In this document: one piece after another, positions 12,098-25,653 of the stretch | How the letters are laid out: each line of letters starts with the position of its first letter | Numbering within the stretch: position 1 is the first letter of the stretch | Assembly: GCA_017590115.1 (NCBI GenBank) | Contig: JAGGNK010006448.1 | Location: 4,509,595 to 4,573,594 of the forward strand | Reading direction: 5' to 3' | DNA from: Montifringilla adamsi | Taxonomy: Eukaryota > Chordata > Aves > Passeriformes > Passeridae | Length of the DNA stretch: 64,000 nucleotides | The notes under the pieces: model-generated | What the model was told of the DNA's origin: nothing | Database searches by the model: none | What the model saw: the letters and a program-made list of their open reading frames with translations, nothing else | Made by a program: the position numbers and the translations under genes

Positions 12098-12245
12098 TTA
12101 TGACATCCCATCCCCAGAAGAGTTCAAAGCCAGGCTTGATGGGGCTTTGAGCAGCATGATCAGTGAAAGGTGTCCCTACCCACAGCAGGGGGAGTTGATC
12201 CAGATGGTCTTTAAAGATCCCTTCCAACTCAAAACATTCTATGGT
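12098..12245 (+). mobile_element. CR1 LINE 3' end
   Basis: This is a 3'-terminal CR1 piece. Successive blocks include AGTTCAAAGCCAGGCTTGAT, GGGGCTTTGAGCA, AAAGGTGTCCCTACCC, CTTTAAAGATCCCTTCCAAC and a final ACATTCTATGG tail. The order and wording match the end of the copy at 19800-20559, but with considerable divergence, so the insertion is old. A second CR1 fragment starts directly after its tail. Confidence 0.8.
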
Positions 12246-12735
12246 TTTGAAAATACTGCATTCAGTTTTGGACTCCCTGGTACAGGAAACTGAGGCGAGT
12301 TCAGTGGAAAACCATCAGAGTGGTTTCTCACAGAGCGGCCTGTGAAAAGATGCTATGGACAAGAGCTTGTTCAGCCTGAAGAAATCATGGATTTGGGGGC
12401 ACCTATTAGAAGCCCTCACCTAACAGTGCCTGGGGGGAGGTGAGCAAGGAGTTGAAGCCTTGTTCTTCCCAGTGGTGCATGGTGGGAAGAGATGACAAGC
12501 ACAAAGTGAGACAGACTGGACATAAGAAAGAATTTTTTCTGCACGAGGACAGTCAGGCAGAGAAGCAGGCTGTCCAGCAAGGTTTTGCCATCTCTGGCCT
12601 TGAAGGTGGTCAGGACTTGACTGGACACATGCTGAGCAACCTGGTCTGACTTCAGTGAGCAGGAGGTTGTTCTGGAGACTTACTGAGGTCCTTTGCAGCA
12701 TGAACTATGCTGTGTGTTTATGATCTGTGTCTCTG
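12246..12735 (+). mobile_element. CR1 LINE 3' half abutting the preceding copy
   Basis: The piece starts in the reverse-transcriptase thumb region (AATACTGCATTCAGTTTTGG, corresponding to the YCxQF-W segment), passes through GAGCTTGTTCAGCCTGAAGA and AAGAATTTTTTCTGC, and ends with TGAGCAACCTGGTCTGACTT and GAGCAGGAGGTTG before a decayed tail. Orientation is the same as the copy just upstream. Its poly(CTATG)-type terminus is worn, so the exact end is uncertain by about 20 bases. Confidence 0.8.
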
Positions 12736-15700
12736 TTAGTCACCGTGGTCTCCCTTTATAATTAACAGCATTTCTAGGGAATTATTACTTGGACCTAGTT
12801 ATTATGAGTATTTATTTTAACTGAGAGGAATGGTGCTATACAACTGTTTCTTCACTATGAAAACAGTTCACACTCAGATCTAATTGTCAAGACGTTAAGT
12901 GTCCAAAACTAGGTCAGATGGATCCCATTGGGTGTATGTGCTCCCTGAAGGGCCCAATTAGATTCCAGGGAGGGAAGGAAGGACTTATTTCTGTACAGCA
13001 TTGGAGCAGTTAAAACACTTGCTCCAAAAGAAAGATATCTGAAATCTGGCTTGCATTCCTCAAATCCTTATATTTTGATCCAAACATCTTTGATACCAAA
13101 CTAATAAATGTGTAGAGCATGGAATTTTCCATCTTTGTTAATTCTGTCTGATTTTTTCCCTTTTCCGTCTCTGGCCCCTTACACCTTACACCATGGCAGA
13201 GGCCATGCTCTCTGCCTCTCTCTTCCATGGATGCATGGCTTCTTCCTGAACCAGCCACAGGGCCAGCTCTATTCCACAGGGAATGGTATGGCTGCTGCTA
13301 AAACTAGCTTCTCTTGGCACCAGAAAAATTATAAATAGCTGCTTTAGGTACTTCTTCTTGGATTTTGATTTATGGCAAAGGGACACAATCTGATTTTTAA
13401 ACTGAATTATTTAAAAATATTTTTCTTCATGTAATTAGTCAATAGGCTAGAGAAATAACATTCATGCTACCACAGCATCTTGTCCTTTTTACCAGTATAA
13501 TAGTAATTCAGCATGAACTCTTTAATATATTTTGTAGCTTTATACGTAGACATAAAAAACAGTGGCATGTTCATCTATGTTGCTAATAATGTGTTGCCAA
13601 CAAACAACACAAGTAAGTACATCAATAATTATCATAAGGATAATACTGTTAATTTTTCCCCTGAAAACTCTATTCAGGTTATTTGTATGAAAAAGGTTAG
13701 TAGTTTTCCATCCATTTCAATGTATGGATCTACTACACAGGAGAAAAATATCCCAAAGTTAAGTCTGCTAGAAGTACCCTTGCCATCCGTGCCTATTTTT
13801 ATTAGAAAGAGTCCATAATTCCGTGGAGTGTCAATACCACTCTGATTTCTAGGCTTCTGAAAACCATGCCTTTAGCTTAATAATACCCATGGTTTTTCAT
13901 GCCTTCTTAGTGTTCAGTGCTTTATGACCTTTGTTTTCATGTATATTCATTACACCAAGGCACTTTGTGTTGCTTTTCTTCTATCACTTTGCACATTATT
14001 ACCATTTTCTTTTGTGATCCGAGCATCATCTCTGCTTGTAATAATTCAAAGCAAGAATGTGATCCTGCATTTGAAAATTTACATCTTCCTAACACAACTC
14101 CTCCTTCTGTGTGGTATATTTTGTCTTCAAACATTAGCACCCTGAGGCACATGTGTGACTGAACCTTGGGAATGTGTACTTCCTTTTGAAGTTTGTTTGC
14201 ATTGCTAATTCACAACGGGGTGCAAGTCAGGTGCAAGCTCAATTCCTGAGCACAGAAATAAGGACTGGCTACCATTCTTTCATTTTGGCATCTCACTCAC
14301 AGATATGTACATTTTCTTCCATAATTATTGGAAGCTGTAGACTTTACACATATTGATAGATTTATATTGTATTAGGCTATTACAGAAAACTCTAACTTAA
14401 CCTAATCTTTTTTATTATTGTTACTTGACAACTTTAATGCTGTTGCAAGGTCTTCATTGGAACACCTGCTGTACACAGGAATCTTTCTTTGCTAACATGC
14501 TTCAGTTTTTTGCCTGAAGGTCACTGCAGAAGAGTCACATTTTCTCTTTAGGAACTGGAGTTATCACTCAGTAAAATTAATTACCATTACGTCACCTGAA
14601 TTTTTCTTTCAAATATTGGCTCTTGATCATAAGTGGCCTAGGACAGACTTTCCTAGCCTAGGTTTACTTTTTTCATGCTTGTGTTTTTATGATTATCTAG
14701 TTAGGATTAAAAGACTTCTCCTCCTCCTTTGTATTTTTCTTGCAACTGTGGCAGGTTAAATTACTGAATGTATTTCCAGTAGACATTTGCAGAAAAAAAG
14801 TCAAGACTTACAGGTCAGCCTTCTGCTGTTTTTATTCATGATTTTTACTGAACTCAGTCCAGTTATTTATTTTGAGCAGTCTCTAGATATGCAACTCTGC
14901 AGTTTTCTTCCCATTAAATTGAACCAGCCAGTACATTTTTGTGAATCTGTGCTGGACAACCACCTACTTTAATGGCAGAAATTAAAAGAAATATTATTAA
15001 AATGTGCTTTCATACAAGCCTGTTATGTTTTTCATTAAAGGCCTGATTGTTAAAACTGATATTCATGTCTATTTATTAAAGAAGATATTGTTCAAATATG
15101 CAAGCAAATATGCCTATGTCTCACCTGTAAAAAATATGCTATCATAACATTGAAAGTGACCTTTGATTAAGGCACTCTCGCTTGTGAAAGTATGACTGTT
15201 GACTATTTCAGAGAGAAAAGATGTTTAGAAACACAGATTTCAGACTTGCTAAAGACTTGATAAACAGTAAGCTGGAGTAATTAGCTAGATTTTTTCTGTG
15301 TCCATGAAAAATAAAAAACCCCATATTAGATTCTCACTTGTTTAATTTTTTAGAAAAACAAATGCTAGTGACTGGGTTTGCCACTTAATATTCCATTTTG
15401 TGTTTTGATGAGTTAAATTTGAAAAAAAAATCATGGTTGTATGAGAATATGTAACCATTATTACTATTTGTAATAATGGCTTTCTACTTTTCTAGGTGTT
15501 ACTCTTTTTGTAATTATGTTACTGCAGTCAGGAACAGTAATATGCATTTTGAGTATTGCATAATATTTCAAATGGAATTTGGAGTCTCAAAATCCATGTA
15601 CAGTCCTTTGCACAGCCTGAACATGAAGATGAAAAAAGGAGAATCAAGATTTCTGTAGTTCTCTTGACATGAAGTATCTTTGTTAGTCTGTTTGACCACA

Positions 15701-15892
15701 GTATAACCTATAAGGAAGTTTTCAATATTATAAACATAAATTATATAACATATATAAATTAGATCTTTATATGCTTTGGGAAAAATAATCTCTGGTTCAG
15801 TTCGGCTTATTTCACTGGCATAATGAAAGGATGAATTTTACTCTGCATGTCATCTCAGGGCAAAAAAAGAAAAAAGAAAAAGGAAAAAAGGA

Positions 15893-15982
15893 GAAAAGAA
15901 AAGAAAAGAAAAGAAAAGAAAAGAAAAGAAAAGAAAAGAAAAGAAAAGAAAAGAAAAGAAAAGAAAAGAAAAGAAAAGAAAA
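15893..15982 (+). repeat. (GAAAA)18 microsatellite
   Basis: Eighteen uninterrupted GAAAA units follow a 30-base impure purine lead-in from about 15861. The open frames on the opposite strand here (runs of Phe, Ser and Leu) come from the repeat and are not genes. Length is likely polymorphic. Confidence 0.98.
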
Positions 15983-16975
15983 GGACCAAAAACCTCTCTG
16001 AAGAACAGAGAAAAATACAGTAAATATTTCCCAGCTCCTTTTTTATCTGTGTTTGTACAGCTGATGTATGGAGGCAACTCAACTGGAGATGTGAGCACAA
16101 TAGGCAGCCACTCTAATAATTGTACCAGATGCTTAAAAGCTTCTCCTCAAAGTTTTGTTAAGAACTTTTTTCCTTTCTCTGAGAGATCCTAAGGCTTTCT
16201 CAATAGGAAGGCAGTGCCTTTTTGCTTACTTACGGAGGAAACTGAAGCCTTAATCTTAGCTTTTGTTACTATTTAGCTCCTCTCTTTTACAGTAGAACAC
16301 AAAAACATAGTTTTTCTTCTAAAAGTCCAGAAGTAGATGTTTTAGACAAAATACATTTTTTTTAATATCAAACCAGGAGGAATAGCAGCTCCTTTTATGA
16401 ATCCTTGTAGTTTTCATTCAAATAGAATTTAAGAAATCTCCTTAATTAAATTTTTGTTTAAAATTATTTAATTCAGTTTGAATCAACCTTTCAGATTGTA
16501 GTTATCAGCTATCATATAATTAGTCACATCCTCATTGCCACTTTGGGGCTGTGGTGGACTTATGTAAGGTAGATGACTGTTCTCTTTCTCAGGTTTTCTA
16601 AATATTGGAAATATTGGATAGAAGGAATCTCAAAGCAATCTGAGGTCTGAAAGAATATTGTTTTCTTAAAATGTGTGATTAGACCCTGATACAATCCTTT
16701 AATGCCCATCAGATAATGGAATTTTCCTGTCTCTAAGTTTCCTTTCATATAATCCTGATGGCAGTTCCCTTCTAATCAGTCCCTCTGTCCTTCCATGACA
16801 CAGCCCCATCAGTAATCTCATGTCACTCACTCATGCTGGGCAGTGCCTGGAGATATTTGAGGAGCTAAGGACATATTTCTGCTTAACAGTGAAACAGAGC
16901 AATTCACAGAGGTTACTTTGTAAGAGTTGTCTTTGAAAAGTTCAGGATGTTTTGCCTTTCAAACTGAATAACTAC

Positions 16976-17006
16976 TTTTTTGTTTGTTTGTTTGTATGTT
17001 TGTTTG
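16976..17006 (+). repeat. (TTTG)n simple repeat
   Basis: An imperfect TTTG array with one TATG interruption. Confidence 0.93.
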
Positions 17007-18642
17007 CTAGAAAGCTTAAACAAGCATGAAGGGATGCAAATACTTGTCTAATCTTTCTTCCTTTTTAAATAGCTTTCATCATACCATGAGTATCTTAAAT
17101 TTTTTACTTTTAAACCAGCATCACAGGTTTTCCTTTTCTTTATTGATTTGTTACATTGTGAAAGCTCCAAGTTTCAACTACCGTGTGACAGAGATCAGAA
17201 AAAAATTACAAACTCATGGAAAATAAGGTGGGGATTGACTCCCAAGAACTACATATACCAGTGTTTTTTACCACTGTTCCTTATTGCCAGCAGAGGTAAT
17301 CACACTGATGCCAGTGGACTACTCAGAGTAAGATACTTTTTAATACAAGCAAGAGGATCATAGTCTGCCTGCCTAAAAAATACAGTGCAAAGAGCAAGAC
17401 TGATTCCACAAAGGACTGCACAATCAAAGTCTGACTTTCACAGGTTAATATGTTAACATCCTAACTGAGAAAGTGAGGTGCTGAAAAGCTGGAAAGAACA
17501 TCCTAATCTAGTGGGAAAGATATTGTGGGAAGGTCTTTTCTCATTGATATTAGTATAAATGAGCCCAAGTGGATTAGGCTAATCTTTAGCAAGCAGGAAC
17601 CGTGAAATAGTAAAAAGCCCAACCAAATGAGAGGCTCTGTTTTTAGAAATCTTGAGCACCTAGCTCAATTTCAAAATACTAGAGATAATCCTCAGGCACT
17701 TTAAATTTGTATGATTAAACTGCAAGTATAAATACCTAGGAGAAGTGCCCAGCTTTCTAAACAGTTCCTAGGCATGGTATGGGGAACAGCATGGGTAAGG
17801 GACCTTTCCCAACAGGCAATTTAGGTCAGGCCACCCTGTTCAGGCCAGCCTAGTCACATAGCTATGGGGGTGAGGGCTGCTCCATGCCAATTGCCTTCAG
17901 TGCCAGCAAAGAGTCCTTGGTACATCTGATTTCTTAATATAGCCCAGCAAACTGATGTGGAAATTTCCAGGTGCCTGATAATTTAGAAAGTTCAATTGCT
18001 TAAGTTGAATGTATGGACTTAGGGCCTAATTATAGATGTATTTTAAAAAATACATTGGCCTAAATAACAGGATGAGTATAGGGCAAAGAGTTCTTCCTTA
18101 ATGCAGGAGGAAACTTGATGGCTAGGAGACTTGCCAGCTGGATCACTCCTTCTGAGCACTGTATTGGCTTTCCCCTCCTCTGGCTGCTCAGTAAATGCCC
18201 AGAAATGCTCCCTCCATTGCCCATTTTTTATAATTTAGGCACACAAAAAGACTTAGGTTATTGTCAACAAATTGCTCTGAATAAAACAGCAATACTAATT
18301 ACTTGACTTGGATTGCTTATCTTCCTTTGCTTTCTTTGTTACAGCAATGCATCTTCCAACAAGTCATGTCTAAAAACTGATTGATAAACTAACAAGTTTC
18401 AGGCTGCAAATATGTAAAATATATCCTCATGTTAAATGCTCAAAGTTGGAAGAAAAAGACACTGCACAGACACTTCACTCTTTGAAGTACACAGCTTCTT
18501 TTGGATTCAATGAACCATGAAAATATCAAAGGGATAACTTACAACTCAGTATTTTGATGTTCATCAGCCCTCAGATTGCTTTACTAAGAAAAACAGTGGC
18601 ATAAGTGTTGTACAGTAATGCATTACACGCTTCAACTTTCTT

Positions 18643-18666
18643 TATTCTGTTGGTATTCTGTTGGTA
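18643..18666 (+). repeat. 11-bp tandem repeat, about 2.2 copies
   Basis: TATTCTGTTGG is repeated twice, followed by TA of a third unit. Confidence 0.95.
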
Positions 18667-19799
18667 CTGTCTCAAATAATTAGTTCTGTTAAAGAACACA
18701 GAATTTTTAGTGGTCCTTATGAGGAGATGATCCTTTAAAAACTCAAAGTGGAAAACTTTTCAGGGAAAGTGAAAAAATCAGCCTCTTTTATATGAAATTG
18801 ACACTAGAGTGTATCCTTCCTTTTGAACCTATTTATTCTTTCAAGGTCTTCTTGAAGAAAGGACCAAAACTTTAAAGGAAAATTATGTTCTATATATTTA
18901 TGAAAAATGAAATTCACTGACCCAAATATAAATTGGTACTTAATTTTATAATATATTGAATTGTCTTTCTTAGTCAAATGTTCCATCTGTAAAAACAACC
19001 AAAAAAAAAAAACCTGTTAAGAATATTGTATATAAGAAAGTATTTCAAAATTAATTTTTGGTACTGAAATTATCTGAAGAATAATTATAAGCATTCCATC
19101 TTTGTCCCCAGGCCTTAATTTACTCTGTCGCCAAATAATTCTCAGTTAATTCTTGTAGTAATTTCAATTGCTTTAGCTCACTACTATTTGTGTTTACAGG
19201 CTGCTGGCTAGTATAATTTGTCAGCTTAGAATAAAAAGTTTCTTCTTGTTGCTGTTACTGATCTCAAATTCTTTTGTCCAAATCCAATAGCTCTTTGCCA
19301 TGGTAGTTCAAAAAGCAATGAACAAATGTACTGAAGGAAATTCTGTGTGGACTGTTAGATACAAAGACAGTGCATACACTTTGCAAGCTACAGACTGAGC
19401 AATTATTCTGGGATGTGTCACTGTGTGCTTGTCTTGTTCTTACTCCCCTCTCTGAGCATCTGGCAGATTTTGGGAGCCAGATCAAGGTAGTCAACTTCCC
19501 TTATTAGTAGTCTGACAGACAAAAGTTAATTTGCCACGAGCTAACATAATAATATTTCAAAGCATCTTATGAACTCATAATTTTGAATATGTGAAGCATA
19601 TCTATAAATTCTACATATCTAATATAGAAAAGAAGTCATTATGAGTAATGCAAGCTACAGATATCCCTCAAATATTAAATGCTTGGGAGGTAGAGACTAT
19701 TAGGCTAGTGTAATTACAATCCATAGCTTTTACTTCTCATCAATACTTAAATGCAACCCAGTCAGATTCCAGGAAGGAATGTTATAGAACCAAATGTTA

Positions 19800-20554
19800 T
19801 ACACCAAGTGCAGGGTGTTGCACCTGCATCAGGACAACATCTGGCACCAACACAGGCTGAAAATGAACAGATGGAGAGCAGCCCTGCTGAGAAGGGCTTG
19901 GGGGTGCTGGTGGGTGAGGGGTTGGACATGACCCAGCCATGGGCACTCACAGCCCAGAAACCAAACGTGTCCTGGGCTGCATCCAAAGCAGCGTGGGCAG
20001 CAGGGACAGGGAGGGCATTCTGCTCCTCTGCTCTGCTGAGAGCCCACCTGCAGTGCTGCATCCAGCTCTGGGGTCCCAGCACAGGGAGGACATGGACCTG
20101 TTGGAGTGAGGCCAGAGGAGGGCCTTCAGCATGATCATGTCTCCCATGAGGAAAGGCTGAGACAATTGGAATTGTTCAGCCTGGAGAAAAGTAGGCTCTG
20201 CAGGTACCTAATGGCAGCCTTACAATGCCTAAAGGGGACCTAAAAGAAGGCTGAAGGGAGTCTTCTTACAAGGACATGCAGTGGCAGGACAAGGGAGAAT
20301 GGCTTCAAAATCAAAGAAGGAAAGTTTAAGTTAGGTATTTGGAAGAAATAGTTTACTGTAAGGGTGGAGAGACACTGGAACGTGTGCAGAGAAGCTGTGG
20401 GCACCCCATCTGTGGAAGTGTTTAAGGCCAGGTTGGAGGGAGCTCTGAGCAATTTGGTCTAGTGGAAGGTGTCCCTGCCCAGGCCAAGTGGGTTGGAATG
20501 TGTGATCTTTAAGGTCTCTTCAACCAAAAGCAATCTATGTTTCTATGCTACTTT

Positions 20555-20559
<5 letters not shown>
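19800..20559 (+). mobile_element. CR1 LINE 3' half with untypical poly(A) end
   Basis: The copy starts in the region coding for the part of the RT after the FADD box (CCAAGTGCAGGGTGTTGCAC) and runs through GAACAGATGGAGAGCAGCCC, TTGTTCAGCCTGGAGAA and the AAGGTGTCCCTGCCC block to a tail with TCTATGTTTCTATG. Frameshifts break the reading frame. An A30 run follows directly. A 127-residue open frame at 19751-20134 is an accident of this repeat. The stretch 19865-20110 is 97.6% identical to 48137-48382, while the flanks of that stretch are much more different. Confidence 0.93.
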
Positions 20560-20590
<31 letters not shown>

Positions 20591-20599
20591 AAAAAAAAA
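20560..20599 (+). repeat. Poly(A): A30, C, A9
   Basis: An A-rich tract immediately follows the 3' end of the CR1 copy at 19800-20559. CR1 elements normally end in short ATTCTATG-type repeats and not poly(A), so the tract either arose independently or belongs to another insertion. Confidence 0.97.
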
Positions 20600-21715
20600 C
20601 TGGCTCTAAAAGGTGCCCAGATAAAAGAACTGAACACTCAAATAGACTTCTATTGAATTTAAAATTCCCTGAAGTGCATTCCTCTTCTATCCATTCTAAA
20701 ATCTATAGCTATTTACTTCTAGCTGCTTCAGAAAGTGAGCTGCAGTATCTGATGCTGATAAAAGGTAAAAAAAAAGTTATTGTAAATTAAAAATACTAAA
20801 ATCTGGCAGCTTGTTCCATAAGGAATTGCATTGCATAGACATGCAAAATTTGTCATCCTATCCATCTGTTCCCCAACATGTATTTAAAAATGGGCGATAC
20901 CACAAAAGCTAAATCCTGAATGAAGCAAGGGAAAAGCACTGCATATTCTGGTTCCTGGGAGTCAGAAGAAATGAGCACAGACTCAGCTGGGTAGCAGAAG
21001 GGCTGCGGTGGAGACTTTTCCATGCTGTTGGCATGGAGAAATCTATATCCTTGATCTGCCCCTACATGCCAGCAATTAATTCAGATTGTGAGCTGAATCT
21101 TCAGTTTCTCTACAGGATTGAATTCAGAACTGTGTTTTTCCTCATTATGTTTGGAGGTGGTCATGCATTGTAACAGTTCATCTCCAATACTTTTATTTTC
21201 TGTCAAAGTTATGGTCCAAGACACCTTGATTTGAGTGATAACAGAGTTGACAACACAGAATAAAATCCTAGATTATCAGGATTTGATTATCCTGTCAAAT
21301 GTCCATCTGCTTTTTGTGAAAGCATTCTGAAATACACATTTTTTTGGATACAGAGAAAATAAAGTAAAATTTACCCGGTTCTGAAGTCTTAATTTAAAAT
21401 AGGTTGGAAACAACGGATATATTATGTTCCCTGATCAGTGGCAGAGCTTGTTTCATCACTCCGTAGTAAACCACGCTAATTGAAGGCTTCTGATCTTTTT
21501 CCTCTCAAAATTAGTTGAAATCAATTAATTGGGGAAGGAGGTGGAAGGGAATGTGGGTTTTTGGACTGGGTTGAATGAGGTTATTGACACAGACTTTTAG
21601 CTATACACTGTAGAGACCAAAGCACCCTTCCTGTGGCATGCCTTTGAATCAATTCAGTTTTGCCATTAAAAAAATGCAGCAGACTATCCCACATTCAGAG
21701 ATAAATTATATACCC

Positions 21716-21744
<29 letters not shown>
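21716..21744 (+). repeat. Poly(A) tract, A29
   Basis: Twenty-nine consecutive A residues in AT-rich intergenic sequence. I recognise no retroelement or processed gene copy directly upstream. Confidence 0.97.
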
Positions 21745-21747
<3 letters not shown>

Positions 21748-22412
21748 AGGAATAACGCTATTTTCCAACAGAGTCAGATTATGGCTAGACAAGAGACTGA
21801 CAGCTCAGCTCAAGTCCTGGCTGTTCTCAGTATTCTTGATCTCTTGCTCTACCTTCTCTAGAGTTTACTGTTATTTTAATTTAAAAAATATGTGTGGAAA
21901 TAGTGTTAAGATTTTCATGACAGTCCATCCAAGAATAGAAATTAGGCAAGACCTGTGGGGAAAGACTTTAATTTAATAGACAACTGCTAGATCAGGGAAA
22001 AAGGCAGGCATAACTGGTTATTTTTTCAGGATATTCTTTCTCTCTACTCGCTTTTCCTCTTTTAATAACTGCGTAATTTCAAATCCCCATTATTTTTCTG
22101 GGCATTTTTCTTATAATAATAGCACATTGTTAATGGATATAGTTGCAGATCTATCTAATATTTTACTCATCTGCTATGCCTTTATTGTCAGCATGTTTCT
22201 GTTTCATTTACTAATGATTTGTTTCTGTGAAAATTTAAATCAGTCTGTCTGTTTTTAAACTTTGAGAACTTTAAAAAAATTATTTCAGAAAGATAATGTT
22301 ATAAATTAAAAAATTAACTGCTACTGTAAATATCTTCATTTCTTATGAGGCTGCTGTGTGGGTTCACTGAGCAGAGTGGGGAGAAGGAAAATAATCAGAC
22401 AGAAAAAATACA

Positions 22413-22470
22413 AAAGGTTGGCTCAGTTGCTTTAAATTTCAGTTGCTATATTAAAGGTTGGCTCAGTTGC
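22413..22470 (+). repeat. 18-bp direct repeat with 40-bp period
   Basis: AAAGGTTGGCTCAGTTGC occurs at 22413-22430 and again, unchanged, at 22453-22470. Confidence 0.97.
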
Positions 22471-25400
22471 CCTCTGGTTTCTGAGGTAGATGCCTTCAGG
22501 CACCTCTAAAAGCTGAGGTATCTCCTAAGTTGGTCAGCACTATAAGGATGTCTTGATTATTGCAGGGAATTTCAGATGAGCCTCACATAGAGCCTCAAAT
22601 GATGGGAAAAGGGTGGGAGTAGGAGTAGCCTGTTTATTTGTTTGTTTGTCTGTTTTTAATCTAGCATTTCCAGTTGATTTGGTAACTTGTGTAGCACAAC
22701 TAAGCAAAGGGAGACAATGAAAGTAAATAATTGCAGCCATCCAGCCTTACTTTCCCAGGAACTGGGGCAAATCTAATCACTGCCACAAGTTATTTCACGG
22801 CTATGCTTTCTTAAAATCCAGTAGTCTCTGTTCTGTTCCATGGGAAAGCAACTCTGTTCCAGAAAATAATATTTTAAAAAAATTTTTGGAGCAATATAGC
22901 AGTTTGATAACACCTGAGTTTATTTAATCTGGATTTATGAATCATGTTTTTAAAGCTACTTCCTTATTTTGAGCATATGAAAGCAGTTAAGGACATGCAA
23001 AGTATCTGGCCCTCACAGTTCAAAGATGTTTAGTTTTGCCTTGCTTATATTAAACATAGGAAGTTCCACTATTGTGCTACTGTTACTTCCAAAATGCAGT
23101 ATTTTTTATTCTAGACTTATTTTAAAATAAATTGTAATGACTCACTGAATCAATTATTTATACTTTGCTGAAGTGACAACATGTTATTGTACTAATATAC
23201 AGGAAAATATAAAATTGTATTTGTTCCTTAGCTTTGGACACAATGGCATTTTTAAAAAAAATCAAATACTAATGTGTACTTTGGCACAACATTTTCAGCA
23301 TTTGTGCCTCCCTCTGATAAAGTGCAATGCAATATCTTTCATCCAGCCTTTCATACAGACAAGGACACTGCTTCAGGGGAATGCCAGACAATGTAGTAGC
23401 TCTCTGAGGTAGCCAGGGAAAACATAGTTTCCCTTGCAGTTAGCTGCTAGAATAACCTTGCTTTTATCATTTTTCCTTTATAAGTAACCAGTTTTGCTCT
23501 CATTCAGGTGAATGAGTGTTTTTGCAGGAAATCTGCTTTTGTTCCATAGAAATTTACAGGAAGGAAGTGGTCCTTCAGGAAGACTTCATTTCTGTGCATT
23601 TATGAATTTTCTATAGCAAGGTTTACAGCAACAGCAATTTCACTACATTTACCTGCAATTCAGAAATAACCTTAAACTCTCATTGCTGTCAACTACATCT
23701 GCTTATTTGTCTTTAAATCGTGACAGACATTTAATATCCTCCTGTCACCTTAGTAAACTAACTCTATGTGTTTTCCTAAACTTAAATTTATGTCTTATTG
23801 TATCCATTGCTACCCTCTTGAGGGGATAACTGGTGCTGAGGGGCTACACATTAGATGCTGCTTCTATTTTGCTCTCATAATGGGAAATGAGTTAGTTTGT
23901 ACCATTGACTATATGTTACTATGAAAGAAAATTAGATCTTGAACTTTGAAGTAAAAAGAAGAGGAAATTGCAGCAGATTTTAGTGTCTACAAGAGATATT
24001 GAATCATAAACTATTCAAAAGTCACAAGCAATCATTACACTTTTTCTTGCACACTTCATTTTGTGCAAACAGGGAGTTAAGACCTGCAGCTTTTCCTGAT
24101 TATCGTGGACATAAATACGTCACGGTTTGAAGGCAAGTACTCCAAATCTTGAACTCTGCATGACATTCAATACAAAGTCAACATACTGTTATTTATTTTT
24201 CTGAAGAACCAAGTTAGAGCACTTGACTATGAATATTCACCTGAGGTGTACACAGTGCAGTATTTAAGATATATTCTAGTTAGCAATGTCCATGGGGATT
24301 GTGCTTGTGTCCTAAGTATTGATAGATTTCTGTACTGAAAATACAAAGAATGAAAGAAGCCTAATCACCACACAGTGGTTTGTTTTTTTCCCTACTCATG
24401 CTGTTGGGAAGTAAGCCAGTCACTAACTCCTGGGGCCATCCATGGGCTGACTCATTGCCATTTTTACCTTAGTCATTTGTTTCTGTAGAGACAGTATTTT
24501 TTTTCCTGATAGAAGTATTTAATCTAAATTTTTCAGATTTATGAGCTCTTATAACCAGACTGTGAGGTGATGATCACATAAGCCAATTCTAATGGGGTTT
24601 GCAAATAGAAGCACTAAATATAATTATGTGCTTTTAGTGGCAACACTATTAGTAGTGAAATGAATTAGCAACTTGATCTATTTGATATATTAATTTGCCA
24701 GCCAGATTTGAACAAATAAGCCTCTTTATCTTGAAAAATAGAGGATACTGGCACTGATTTCCTGAATTTTATCACTATTATTCTCTCTGACATATGAATC
24801 ACTATACTTTTCAGTAACATATGTCAGGTATAATGTTTAGAAATAGCAGAGTAACAAGTTACAGCAAAGATCCATACTACTTTGTCATTTGTTAAATCTG
24901 AACTTTGTACCCTGGTGATAAGCAGCCTTCTCAGAACTAGAAGAGGTTAATTATGTGACAGATCCCTAAACTCCCATGAAAAAAAAAAAAAATCCTATTT
25001 AAGCCATACCTTTTTTTCCGGGGGGAAAAAAAGCCTGAAAAGCTGTATTTTTTCCCCTCTTAGCTCTGGTCTTATGAACATCTGGTTCAGATGGAATTAG
25101 GGGTCTTCTAGTTCATTCAGACATCTGGTACTAAAAATCATGACTTCGTATGATTCCAATTTTTTTTGTGTCCATTGGCTTCTTTTGCTAAAAAATATAT
25201 GAGAAGTTTATATGAGGGGAACTTTCCTCCATGTGAGTTCTTGCTCAGACTTATGACTGTATCGCTAAAACTGCTGAAGAAGGAAGAAAATTGAAGTTGT
25301 ATAAAACATTATAACTAGACTGAGTCAGACAAAAAAACCTTGCCACAAACATTTAGACCAGCATAGTCTCCATGACACCAATCCACAATTACACATTCGA

Positions 25401-25524
25401 CTATGATTTTACATCAAGTTCCACAGTGTTTCATTAATCCATGTCTAAAGTTACCAGAGAAGCCCTTCCTATAGGTAACCAAGAGAACAGAATTAATGTT
25501 TTACAGTTGAAACAGATTCTCCAC

Positions 25525-25653
25525 CCTGGGAGACATTCAAAACTTGACTTGGTAAGGTCTGAGCAACCTGACCTTACTGGGCCTGCTTTGTGCAGAATTG
25601 GCCTAGCTGACCTTTGCATGTCCCATATAAGCTACATGATTCCGTGACTGATT
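25525..25653 (+). mobile_element. CR1 LINE 3'-terminal fragment
   Basis: This degraded 3' tail reads CTGGGAGACATTCAAAACTT, then GAGCAACCTGACCTTACTGG, GGCCTGCTTTGTGCAGAATT, and ends ATGATTCCGTGACTG, corresponding to the ATTCTGTGA tail. About 130 bases survive with many substitutions. No coding part is left. Confidence 0.75.

Larger units (their letters stand above)
12736..19799. other. Intergenic, no gene recognised
   Basis: AT-rich sequence with the GAAAA microsatellite and a TTTG repeat. I see no CR1 fragment, RNA gene or coding exon. Confidence 0.75.

Noticed and set aside
15850..16100. Phe/Ser/Leu-rich minus-strand frames
   Set aside because: They are translations of the GAAAA microsatellite.
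19751..20134. 127-residue + strand open frame
   Set aside because: It follows a frameshifted CR1 RT remnant. The part with recognisable sequence (QMESSPAEKGLGVLV) is LINE-derived.
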